Made by a program: the position numbers and the translations under genes. The notes beneath the pieces are model-generated. The model ran no database searches. It saw nothing but the letters and a program-made list of their open reading frames with translations, and was not told the origin of the DNA. Shown here piece by piece: positions 47,635 through 58,560 of a stretch of DNA of 64,000 bases. How positions within the stretch are numbered: the stretch's first letter is position 1; each line of letters starts with the position of its first letter. Source of the DNA: Cymbidium sinense (lineage: Eukaryota; Streptophyta; Magnoliopsida; Asparagales; Orchidaceae); assembly GCA_021442155.1 (NCBI GenBank), contig CM038214.1, positions 142,638,040 through 142,702,039 of the forward strand, read 5' to 3'.

Positions 47635-50010
47635 TGGGTTTAGGTTTATTAAAATTTAGAATTTAGGTTTATTTATTAATTTATTTATTTTCTTTAAGTT
47701 TAGGTTTAGGGTTTGGGGTTTAGGGTTAGGGTTTAGGGTTAAGAGTTTATGCCTTTAGGGTTTAAGGTTAGGGTTTAGGGATTAGGGTTTTAGAGTTTGG
47801 GTTTTAGGGATTAGGTTTAGTTTTTAGGGTTTAGGGTTTAGGGTTTAGGGTTTTTTGAGTGTTTAGGGTTTAGTAGTTTAGGGCTTAGGGTTAGGTTTAG
47901 GGTTTTGAGGTTAGGGTTTTGGGTTTAGGTTTAGATTTAGGGTTAGTTTAGGGTTTAACATTTAGGTTTAGTTTAGGGTTTAGGGTTTAGGGTTTAGGGT
48001 TTTTTTTTAAATTAAGTAAATCAGTAGGTTTAGGTTTATTTAGTTTATTTCATTTTTTTATTTATATTATTTTATTTAATTTTTTTAATATAGGTTTATT
48101 TTTTTATTTAGTTTAGTTTTTTTATTTTATGTTTATTTATTTTAATTTGGGTTTTTTATTTTAGTTTATTTTTTATGTTTAGGTTTATTCTTATTTTTTA
48201 GTTTAGTTTTATTTTTATTTTATTTTTAAGGTTTTGGTTTTATTTTTTATTTTTAGGTTTAGGTTTATGTTTTATTATATTTTTTTAAGTTTAGGTTTTA
48301 GGTTTTTATTTTAGGTTTATTTTTAGGTTTTATTATTTAGTTTAGGTTTAGTTTATTTTATTTTATTTAGTTTAGGGTTTAGGTATAGTTTATTTTTTTA
48401 TTTAGGTTTTATATATTTTAGTGTAAGTTTATGTTTATTTTTTTTTTCTTTATTTTAGGTCTATGCTTTTTTTAGTTTAGGGTTTAGGTTTTATTTTTGA
48501 TTGATTTTTTTATTTTATTTTTTAGGTTTAGGTTTTTATTTAGTTTTTATTTAGTTTTATTTTAGGTTTATTTTATTTTGATTTTAAGTTTAGTTTTTTT
48601 ATTTTATTTTATTATTTTTATGTTTATTTCATTTTTTTAGTTTAGTTTAGGTTTTTATTTTTTTATTTTAGTTTAGTTATTATTTTTTATTTTATGTTAT
48701 TTTTACATTTAGGTTTGGGTTTAGGTTTAGTTTTAGGTTTAGGTTTTTATTTTTTTTATTTTTTTATTTTATTTAGGTTTAGGTTTTTTATTTTTTATTT
48801 TTTAGTTTTATTTAGTTTAGGTTTAGCTTTTTTATGTTTTAGGGTTTAGGGTTTAGGGTTTGGGGGATAGGGTTTAGGGTTATGGGTTGTGGGTTTTATG
48901 GTTTACGATTTAGGGTTTAGGGTTTTAGTGTTTAGGGCTTAGGGTTTAGGCTTTAGGGTTTAGGGTTTATGGTTTAGGGTTTTAAGATTTAGGGTAGGGT
49001 TAGGGTTTTTTTTAAAAAAATTAAGTAAAGTCATAGGTTTAGGTTTATTTAGTTTATTTTTTATTTATTTTAGTTTATTTTATTTTTTTATTTTATTTAG
49101 GCTTATTTTTTTTTTTTTAGGTTTATTTATTTTAGTTAACATTTTTTATTTTAGTTTATTTTTTAGGGCTATGTTTAGTTCTATTGTTTAAGTTTAGTTT
49201 TGTTTTTATTTTATTTTTCATGTTTAAGTATTATATTTTATTTTTTCATTTAGGTTTAGGTTTTTATTTTTATTTTTTAGGTTTAGGGTTTAGGTTTTTA
49301 TTATTGGTTTATTCTTAGGTTTTATTTTTTAGTTTTTGGGTTAGGTTTATTTTTAGTTTATTTTATTTTATTTTAGGTTTAGGTTTAGGTTTAGGTTTAG
49401 GTTTTATTTATTTTAGTTTAGTTTTTTAGTTTAGGTTTAAGTTTAGATTTATTTTATTTTATTTTAGGTTTAGGTTTTTTTTAAGTTTAGGTTTAAGTTT
49501 TATTTTTTAGGTTTATTTTTTAGGTTTATTTTATTTAGTTTTATTTTATTTTATTTTAGGATTATTTTATTTTTATTTTAGGTTTAGTTTCTATTTTATT
49601 TAGGGTTTTTAATTTTTTAATTTAGTTTAGCTTTTTATTTATTTTATTTTAGTTTGGTTTTTATTTTTTTATTTTCTTTTTAGGTTTAAGTTTAGGTTTA
49701 GGTTTAGGTTTTAGTTTAGGTTTTTATTATATTTTATATTATTATTTTACTTTGGTTTTTATTTATTTATTTATTTTATTTTTAGGTTTTATTTAGTTTA
49801 GGTTTAGGTTTTGAGCTTTTTAGGGTTTAGGGTTTAGGTTTAGTTGAGGGTTTAGGGCTTAGGGTTTGTAGTTTAGGGTTTAGGGTTTAGGGTTTAGGGT
49901 TTAGGTTTAGGGTTTAGGTTTATGGTTTAGGGTTTTAGGGTTTTGGGTTTAGGTTTTAGGTCTAGGGTTATGGTTTTAGTTTAGGGTTTAGGGTTTTCAT
50001 TTTTTTTCTT
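47635..50010 (+). repeat. Telomere-like composite array, two monomers
   Basis: Landmarks at about 48009 and 49019 (1.01 kb apart). Heptamer zones lie at 47700-48000, 48835-49010 and 49815-50000. The distance from GRP 7 to GRP 8 (about 2.8 kb) equals two monomers plus one GRP fragment. Confidence 0.9.
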
Positions 50011-50452
50011 AATAGCGAGCAAATTCAAATTCAATATTTTTTATTTTTTATTTCATCAACCAAGTAACACTCCAAGTTTTCTAAAACACAAGCGATGACA
50101 TAAATAAAAAATGAGCACACTTATAGCAAATCAAAAAGCCTAGATAACTAGAACTGTCTCTATTATAAAGACAGTTCCATAAGCGGAGTCAGTCGGTCAT
50201 TCTTGGTTTCTCCGGTTCCCATCAACCACCATGGCCTCTTGAGTTATCCACCATCATATCCCCATCTCTCCCCTCGCCACCACCATGGTTGTAACCTCAT
50301 CGTTCCTCTGCCTCCATAACCACCCTTTGCCACCACCTCCATATCCAGGCCTCAGTCCACCACCACCCTTTGTGATGCCTCCGCCTTCACCTCCACCAGG
50401 ACTAGGCACAGTTAATAGTGATGTTTACGCCATCATGGTTTACGCCCATTCT
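50011..50452 (-). pseudogene. GRP fragment 8
   Basis: A full-length member, about 440 bp, with the Gly-rich tail coded by CCACC/CCTCC runs at 50270-50395. The RRM-side end on the plus strand reads 'gcccattcttaaggttta', the family junction with one base changed. Several short deletions disrupt the frame (for example around 50185-50205, compared with fragment 5). The 3' UTR end lies beside a T-run on the plus strand. Confidence 0.76.
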
Positions 50453-53400
50453 TAAGGTTTAGGTTTATTAGGTTTTAGGGTTTAGGTTTATTTTTTAATT
50501 TATTTTATTACTTTAGGTATAGTTTTAGATTTTGGGTTTAGGGTTAGGTTTTAGGGTTTAGGGTTTATGTTTTAGGGTTTAGGATTAGGGTTTAGGGTTT
50601 AGGGTTTTAGGGTTTGGGGTTTATGATTTAGGGTTAGGGTTTAGAGTTTAGGGTTTAGAGTTTAGGGTTAGTTTAGGGTTTAGGAGTTTAGGTTTAGTTT
50701 AGGTTTATAGTTTTGATTTAGGGTTTAGGGTTTAGGTTTAAGGTTTAGATTTAGGGTTAGGGTTTAGGGTTTAGGTTTTAGGGTTTAGTGTTAGTTTGGG
50801 GTTTAGGGTTGTAAGTTTAGGGTTAGTATTAGGATTTAGAGTTTAGGGTTTTGGGTTTATGATCTAGGGTTTATGGTTTAGAGTTTAGGGTTTAGGGTTT
50901 TAAAAAAAAATGCAGGAGATTTAGGTTTATTTAGTTTATTGATTTACTTTATTTATTTTAGTTTATTTTATTTTATTTATTTTTATTTAGGTTGATTTTT
51001 TATTTTTATTTAGTTTAGTTTATTTATTTTAGGTTTATTTATTTTTGTTAGGTTTTTTAATTTTAGTTATTTTTTAGGTTTAGGTTTAGGTTTATGTTTA
51101 TATTTTAGTTTAGTTTTATTTTTATTTTATTTTTTAGGTTTAGGTTTTATTTTTAATTTTAGGTTTAGGTTTAGGTTTTCATTTTATTTTATTTTTTGTT
51201 TAGGTTTTAGGTTTATTTTTAGGTTTTATTTTTTAGTTTAGGTTTAGTTTTATTTTTAGTTTAGTTTATTTTATTTTATTTAGTTTAGGGTTTAGGTTTA
51301 GTTTATTTTAGGTTTAGGTTTAGATTTTTTTTATTTAGTTTAGTTTATTTTAGTTTAGGTTTAGGTTTAGTTTATTTTGTTTATTTTAGGTTTAAGTTAT
51401 TTTTTTAGTTTAGGGTTTAGGTTTTTTTATTTTTATTTATTTTTATGTTTAGTTTTAGGTTTAGGTTTTTATTTAGTTTTTATTTTATTTTATTTTTGGG
51501 TTTATTTTATTTTATTTTACATTTAGTTTTATTTTATTTAGGTTTTTTATTTTTAGGTTTATTTTATTTTTTTAGTTTAGTTTAGTTTTTTATTTATATT
51601 ATTTTTTAAAATTTTTATTTTTTATTTTATTTTATTTTTACGTTTACGTTTAGGTTTAGGTTTAAGTTTAGGTTCTAGTTTATGCTTTTATTTTATAATA
51701 TTTATTTTATTTTATTTAGGTTTAAGATTTTTTATATATTTTATTTTTAGGTTTTATTTATTTTAGGTTTAGGTTTTTAAATTTTTAGAGCTTAGGGTAT
51801 AGGGTTTAGGGTTTAGGGTGATGGTTTTTTTAAAAAAAGATTTTCTTTGATTTTTCTTATTTTTACTTTTTTTTTCAATTAAGTAAATTGGAAGTTCTAG
51901 GTTTATTCAATTTATTTAGTTTATTTATTTAAGCTAATTTTATTTTTATTTAGGTTTATTTTTATTTTTATTTATTTTAGTTATTTATTTTAAATTTATT
52001 TATTTTAATTTATGGTTTTTATATTTTATTTTCTTTTTTAGGTTTAGGTTTAGGTTTAGGTTTTTATTTTATTTACTTATGTTTAGGTTTTAGGTTTTAT
52101 TTTAGGTTTATTTTTAGGTTTTATTTTTTAGTTTAGGTTTAGGTTTTTTTAGTTTATTTTATTTTATTTAGTTTAGGGTTTAGGTTTAGTTTATTTTAGG
52201 TTTAGGTTTAGATTTTATTTATTTTATTTTAGTTTATTATAGTTTAGTTTTAGGTTTACATTTTTTTAGTTTAGGGTTTAGGTTTTATTTTTTATTTATT
52301 TTTTGGTTTAACTTTTAGGTTTATTTTTTAGGTTTAAGTTTTTTATTTAGTTTTTTATTTTATTTTATTTTATTTTATTTTATTTTTTTTTTATTTTATG
52401 TTTAGTTTTATTTTATTTAGGTTTTTTTATTTTAGGTTTTATTTTAGTTTAGTTTAGGTTTTATTTATTTTATTTTAGTTTAGTTTTATTTTTATTTTAT
52501 TTTATTTTTACATTTTAGTTTGGGTTTAAGTTTAGGTTTTGGTTTAAGTATAGGTATTAGTTTAGTTTCCTATTTTTTAATTTATTTATGTTTAGAATTT
52601 TTATTTTATTTTATTTTTATATTTTATTTAGTTTATGTTTAGGTTTTTCAGTTTTTAAGGGTTTAGGGTTTAGGGTTTAGGGTTTAGGGTTTGGGGATTA
52701 GGGTTTAGGGTTGTAGGTTATAAGTTGTAGGTTTTAGTGTTTAAGGTTTAGGGTTTAGGGTTTATGGCTTAGAGTTTATGGTTGTAGGTTTTGGGTTCAG
52801 GGTTTAGGGTTTACGATTAATTTTAGGGTTTTGGGTTGTTGAAGGTTTAGGGTTCAGGGTTTAGGTTTAGGGTTTAGGGATAAGTTTTTGTTTATTTAAG
52901 TAAATTCATAGGATTATTTAGTTTATTTATTTTATTTTTTATTTATTTTTATTTATTATATTTTTTATTTTATTTAGGTTTATTTTTATTATTTTTAGTT
53001 TAGTATATTTATTTTTGTTTTGGCTTTTTATTTTAGTTTACTTTTTAGGTTTAGGTTTATGTTTAATTTTTTTAATGTAGTATTATTTTTATTTTATTAT
53101 TTTAGGTTTAGGTTTTTTTATTTTAGGTTTTTTATTTTTTTAGGTTTATTTTTTAGGTTTATTTTGTTTTAATTAGGGTTTAGGTTTACGTTTAGGTTTA
53201 GTTTATTTTAGGTTTAGGTTTTATTTATTTTAGTTTAGTTTATTTTAGTTTATGTTTAAGTTTATGTTTTTTTTTATTTTTATTTTGGGTTTAGGGTTTA
53301 TGTTTATTTTTTTAGGATTGTTTTTTAGGTTTAGGTTTTTATGTAATTTAATTTATTTTATTTTAGCTTTATTTTGTTTTTATTTAGGTTTAGTTTTTAT

Positions 53401-53806
53401 TTTATTTAGGTTTTTTATTTTTTAGTTTAGTTTATGTTTTTATATATTTTATTTTATTTTTATTTTTTTTTCTTTTCAGGTTTAGGTTTAGGTTTTAGAT
53501 TAGGTTTTATTTTATTTTAGTTTAGGTTTATTTATTTATTTTATTTTAGGTTTTATTTTGTTTATGTTTAGGTTTTTAGGTTTTTAGGGTTTTGGGTTTT
53601 GGGTTTTGGGTCTTCGATTTTTGTTTAGTTGAGGGTTTAAGGTTTATGGTTTAAGGTTTAGGTTTAAGGTTTAGGGTTTAGGGTTTATGGTTTTAGGGTT
53701 TAGGGTTTAGGATTTAGGGTTTAGGGTTTTTAGGGTTTAGGGTTAGGTTTAGGTTTTAGGTTTAGGGTTCAGGTTTTAGTTTAAGGTTTTGGATTTTTTG
53801 GTTTTT
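50453..53806 (+). repeat. Telomere-like composite array, three monomers
   Basis: Landmarks at about 50903 (worn), 51877 and 52894, spaced 0.97 and 1.02 kb. Heptamer zones lie at 50530-50900, 51785-51830, 52650-52880 and 53580-53770. This is the clearest series of consecutive monomers. The spacer of each holds the TTTATTTTAGTTTAGTTTA sub-motif or a close variant (about 51340, 52215, 53225). No gene is visible. Confidence 0.9.
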
Positions 53807-54216
53807 TAATAGAGAATAAATTCATATTCAACATTTCTTCTTCTCAATTTCATCAACCAAGTAGCACACCAAGTTTTCTAAGACACAAGCGATGGGATAG
53901 ATAAAAAAATGAGCTCTCATAGAGCAAATCAAAATCTAAACTAGAACTATTTTATGAACAGTTCCATAAGCGACATATTGGATAGTCATCCTTGGTTTCT
54001 CAGGTCCCATCGGAACCACCCACCTCTTGAGTAATGGGATCCACCATCATATCCCGATCTCTCACTCACGCCACCACCCTTTTCGACCACCACCTCATAT
54101 CCACCGGCACCTCAGATCCCCACCACCATTGCGATGGTCTCCTCCACCTTCACCTCCCTTGATCTAGACAAAGCTTGGTTGGCCGGTGATGTTCTTTGTC
54201 AGGTTTTGCCATTCTT
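53807..54216 (-). pseudogene. GRP fragment 9, next to the assembly gap
   Basis: It has an A-run, 3' UTR, Gly-rich tail and RRM-side end in the usual order. The minus-strand start reads AAGAATGGCAAAACCTG, corresponding to NG(Q/K)NL with one base lost. Shortened stretches (for example around 53935-53955) break the frame. About 12 bases of telomere-like sequence follow before the N gap, so the junction is preserved. Confidence 0.76.
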
Positions 54217-54228
54217 GGGTTTAGGTTT

Positions 54229-54328
54229 NNNNNNNNNNNNNNNNNNNNNNNNNNNNNNNNNNNNNNNNNNNNNNNNNNNNNNNNNNNNNNNNNNNNNNNN
54301 NNNNNNNNNNNNNNNNNNNNNNNNNNNN
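54229..54328. other. Assembly gap, exactly 100 N
   Basis: A run of 100 N, the conventional size for a gap of unknown length. All repeat families change orientation across it. Any translation across this run is meaningless. Confidence 0.98.
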
Positions 54329-54904
54329 ACCCTAACTATCTTGTAATTCATAAGGCTAAACTCCATGGTTTTAAAATTGTAGAAGGAGATACCTAGTGGC
54401 CACTCCAGGTGATTATATGTCCAGAAGCCGGACAATTTATTCTCTCTTGTGGAGGTAAACCCTTATGTCTACTTGTCACATAGATTTAGGCCATGCTTTA
54501 GCTCATACTAAAGCTCCCTAGATTTAGGATCCAAGGTGATTATTTCCTTTAGGCTACGAGCATAAATTATCACCTCTTAGGCATTCCCACAACCTTGTGT
54601 TGGTGGATTATAAGCTCTAATAATCTAATTAAATTTCAACTCAAAACATATAAATCTCCTCAACTTCAAAATTATAAAGCCTAACCAAAGGATAGATTGG
54701 AATGCTCATTAGGCTTCATAGTTTCATGAGCATTTCCTACTAATTTTATTTGGATTCCAAAAATAAGTATTCTCCTTAAACTTTCCCAATTGATTTTCCA
54801 AATACAACCAATCCTTTAATATTCTAACTTAAAATATTTGGAGATGATAATGCTACTTTAATCGAGAGTATTCTTAGAAATTTCTTTTTCTAAGATGTAA
54901 TTAA
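54329..54904. other. Unrecognised sequence between the gap and the reversed array
   Basis: About 575 bases of ordinary A/T-rich sequence with no sustained reading frame and no similarity I can see to the LINE, gypsy, GRP or satellite families in the window. It begins with ACCCTAAC, a telomere-like fragment in C-strand orientation, and ends where CCCTAAA repeats start. Confidence 0.5.
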
Positions 54905-56164
54905 CCCTAATCTCTAAACCATAAAACCAAAAACAAAAACCCTAAATCATAAACCCTAAACCCTAAACCCTAAACCCTAAAACCTAAACCTAAACCCTAA
55001 ACCATAAACCATAAACCATAAACCATAAACCCTAAACTTAAACCCTAAAAAACTCAAAATCCTAAACCCTAAACTAACCTCAAACCATAAACCCTAAACC
55101 CTAAACCCTAAATCCTAAATTTAAAACCTAACCCTAACCCTAAACCCTAAACCCTAAACTCTAAACCCTAACCCCTAAACCCTAAACCCTAAAACCCTAA
55201 ACCATAAACCTAAACCCTAAACTAACCTTAAAGCTTAAACCCTAAAGCCTAAACCCTAAACCTTAAACTAATTAAAAACCTTAAGCTAACCCTAAACCCT
55301 AAATCTAAAATGCTAAACCCTAAAGCCTAAACACTAAACCATAAACCCTAAACCCTAAATCTAAATCCTAAGCCCTAAACCCTTAACCTAAAACCCTAAA
55401 AACCTTAAAACTTAAACCTAAACTAAATAAAACCTAAAAATAAAATAAATAAATAAACCTATACCTAAATAAAATAAAAAACAAAATAAAATAAAAACCT
55501 AAACTAAAACCTAAACCTAAACCTTAAAATAAAATAAAATAAACTAATAAAATTAAACTAAAATAAAATAAACAAATACCTAAACTAAGCTAAAAAATAA
55601 AATAAACCTAAGAATAAAAACCTAAATATAATAAAAATTAAATGTAATATAAAAATAAAATAAACCTAAAATAAAATAAAATAAAAATCTAAACCTAAAA
55701 AATAAACCCCAAAATAAATCTTAAAAATAAATAAAAAATAAAACCAAAACTAAAAGAGAAAACCTAAACCTAAATTAGAAAAATAAACCTAAACCTAAAC
55801 TAAAATAAAATAAACAAAAATAAACAAAACCTAAACCTAATCCTAAACCCTAAACTAAATAAAATAAATAAACTAAAAATAAACCTAAACCTAAACTAAA
55901 AAATACAACCTAAAAATAAACCTAAAATAAAAACCTAAAACCTAAAACCTAAACCTAAAAAAATAAAATAAAAAATGAAACTTATATCTATAAATAAAAT
56001 ATAAAACCTAAACATAAAAAATAAAATAAAAATAAAACTCAACTTAAAAATAAACTAAACCTAAACCTAAACCTAAAAAATAAACTAAAATAAAAAACAT
56101 AAAATAAAATAAAAATTAAATAAAAAATAAAAAATAAACATAAATAAAGTATAAAATAAAATAA
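54905..56164 (-). repeat. Telomere-like array in reversed orientation (CCCTAAA on plus)
   Basis: Heptamer-rich at 54950-55400 (CCCTAAA and variants), then A-rich spacer of CCTAAA, AAAATAAAATA and CCTAAACCTAAA type to 56164. It is the reverse complement of the arrays left of the gap, with the same two-zone structure. The right end joins directly to the interrupted integrase of gypsy relic 2 at about 56165. Confidence 0.9.
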
Positions 56165-57140
56165 AATGTTGGGTGGTTGGTTTAGGACCACACCGTTTAT
56201 TTGACATTGATGGCATCGCCTAGCCGTATCCATGCAATCTTTGATCATTGATGGCGAGTATCCTAGACTCTTGAGCTTGGCTTTCATCTTTAGATTGGAT
56301 TGGTTGGCTCCAAATAATCCTTAGTGTACCTTAGTCACAATCATATAAGCTTCGTGCCTGTCTAAAAGGTGTAACCACATATGATTGAAAGTTCATCAGT
56401 ACAAGACACCATCCACAAGAGAATAGGAAAGTGCTCTCTGCTTCATCTGATGGGCTTGGACTTCTCTTAAGGTAGTTTACCTTTATTTAGGTAATTCATG
56501 AATGATTGCCTCCAATTTAACTCCTCATCCTTCTTGGCAAAGGCAATTTCCCCTTCAAGAGAGTACTTTTTGATGAGTTCAGTATCAATAAAGGATAAGA
56601 CTTGTCTATTTTGGATCTTCATTGATATGGACTCATCCTCCAAACATCCCAACTCCTTGGCAAGCTTGGAAAAAGCATACATTATGGCATTCTCTCCTCG
56701 AGGAATCTTATAGATGGTAACCTCTAGGATTCGGGCCAACAGCTCCATGGTGTACTTATGATAGTGATGGAGCTTGGGCTTTATAACCTTATAGGACCTA
56801 GCAATTTGGTTGATAAGTAGCTAAGAATCCTCAAAGATGTTAATTTTCTAGATGCTTAGAGTAACGGGTAACTCTAAACTGGTAATCAAAGCCTCATATT
56901 TGGCTTAGCAAGGATTGGACAAATAATGAGAATCTCATCACATCACTGTCTAGAGTTTAGAGAACTATTTATGCCCCTGCCTTTCCTGGAATAGTAGATT
57001 ATGGTTCTTCTCCTCTTCGAGAGCAAGCCGCACCATCAAAGTAAATCTCACAGCGATGAATGCTAATATCCCCTAAGTTCATGATTTGTTCATCAGGGAG
57101 ATCATCACTAAGTGGAGAGTCGATGAACCTGGGTGCTACT
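56165..57140 (-). pseudogene. Gypsy relic 2 second RNase H and integrase start, broken
   Basis: The minus-strand frame at 56467-56748 reads MELLARILEVTIYKIPRGEN and continues through YAFSKLAKEL to a Glu/Lys-rich region, matching the end of the second RNase H. A DG-containing start (YFDGA-like) lies near 57040. The integrase zinc-finger piece CMDTARRCHQCQIN lies at about 56195-56235, after which the gypsy sequence ends. The rest of the open frame (to 56039) is translated telomere-like spacer, so the apparent fused protein is an artefact of the truncation. Confidence 0.8.
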
Positions 57141-58560
57141 AAGAAATCGCTAGAGCTTATCCTTTGATCGTCTAAGTTTAAGAAGGTAATATCAAATTAT
57201 GAGAGGCTCATGGACCATAGTTCCAACCATCCAGATAGCATCAACCTTGTCAATGGTTACTATAGTGGATTGATCTTAGAGATTAAGTTCACCTTATGAA
57301 GAAGCATGTAGTGTTGTAGCTTTTAGGATGCAAAGATTAAAGATAGGAAATGCTTCTCAATGGGTTGATAATTAGCCTCGAGGGATTAAGCGCTTGAGGT
57401 AGTAGTGTATTTTCCTTCCCTTACATTGGCTTAGGCCAACAAATCACCAATGAAGTCATCTAATGCAATAGTGAGCAGCTTGCCCGGGATAGGGTCTACT
57501 ATGATTGGTGGCACAATTAGGTAATGTTTGATGTCTTCGAAGGCAAGCTCACACTTGTCATATCACTTAAACTTGGCATCTTTTTTGACAAGTGCTGAGA
57601 ATGGCTATCATCTTCTCGATAAGTTGGATATAATTCATCTTAGATACGCCAACTACCCTTGGAATGATCTGAGTTGAGTTAAACTTTTAGGGTGTGGCAT
57701 TCCTAATATCTCCTTGATATTCTCTAGATCGATTTCAATTCTTTGGTTTCGGACAACAAACCCAAGGAATTTTCTTGAAGCTACTTCGAATGCACAATTC
57801 AGGGGGCTCATTTTGAGGTTAAATTATCTTAACTATTTGAAAACTACTCTTGAGTTAAAGGGATGGTCTTTCTTTTCTCTACTTTTGACTATGAGATCAT
57901 TGACATAGCACTTTCGACTTGATGGTGAATGAGTTCAATGAAGATTCAGTCCTAGTGGTATGTAGCACCGACATTTTTAAAGGCATGACCTTATAGTAAT
58001 AGATTTTGATCGAGGTTCTAAAAGTAGTGTTTCTTTTATATTCAGAGACCATCTTTATTTGGTTATATCCAGATAAGCCATCAATGTAAGAAAAGACTGC
58101 ATGAGATGAGGCAATGTCCACCATCAGCTCTGGGATTGGCAGTGGAAATTCCCCTTTTGGATATGCCTTATTTAAATCCCTAAAATCGACACATATGTGA
58201 ATTTGACCATTTTTTTCTTAACTGGATGACACTGGCTAACTATATAGAGTATTTTTCTTCCCGGATGAAGGCATCATTGTTCAATTTCTTGACATCATAA
58301 ATGACTTGTTGTTCTATGTCTAAGCGTATGCTTCTAGGAGCTTTCTTTATAGGCATAGCAATAGGCTCTATTCCTAGTTTATGGATCACTCGTGAAGAGC
58401 TAATCCAGGCATCTCTTCATAACTCCATGCAAAGTAGTCCTATAACTCAATCAATATTCTAACTAAGTCATTGGTATCAACTTCATTCAACAAAGGACCG
58501 ATGTATGTCGCATGTATCTTCTTCGCCCTAAGTTGATTTCCTTAAGCTCATCGATGGTTG
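57141..58560 (-). pseudogene. Gypsy relic 2 reverse transcriptase and RNase H, broken
   Basis: Motif A is clear: FSYIDGLSGYNQIKM in the frame at 57897-58124. The catalytic box at 57896-57907 reads YVND: the first Asp of the usual YVDD is Asn (GAT to AAT on the minus strand), so this copy would be inactive even without its stops. RNase H pieces follow at about 57290-57450. The RT N-terminal FAWSYEEMPG-like region lies near 58400-58440. Confidence 0.82.

Noticed and set aside
54134..54435. Open frames crossing the N gap
   Set aside because: They exist only because N codons are read as unknown residues.
56039..56287. Integrase fused to a hydrophobic tail as a novel protein
   Set aside because: The tail is translated telomere-like spacer after the break at 56165.
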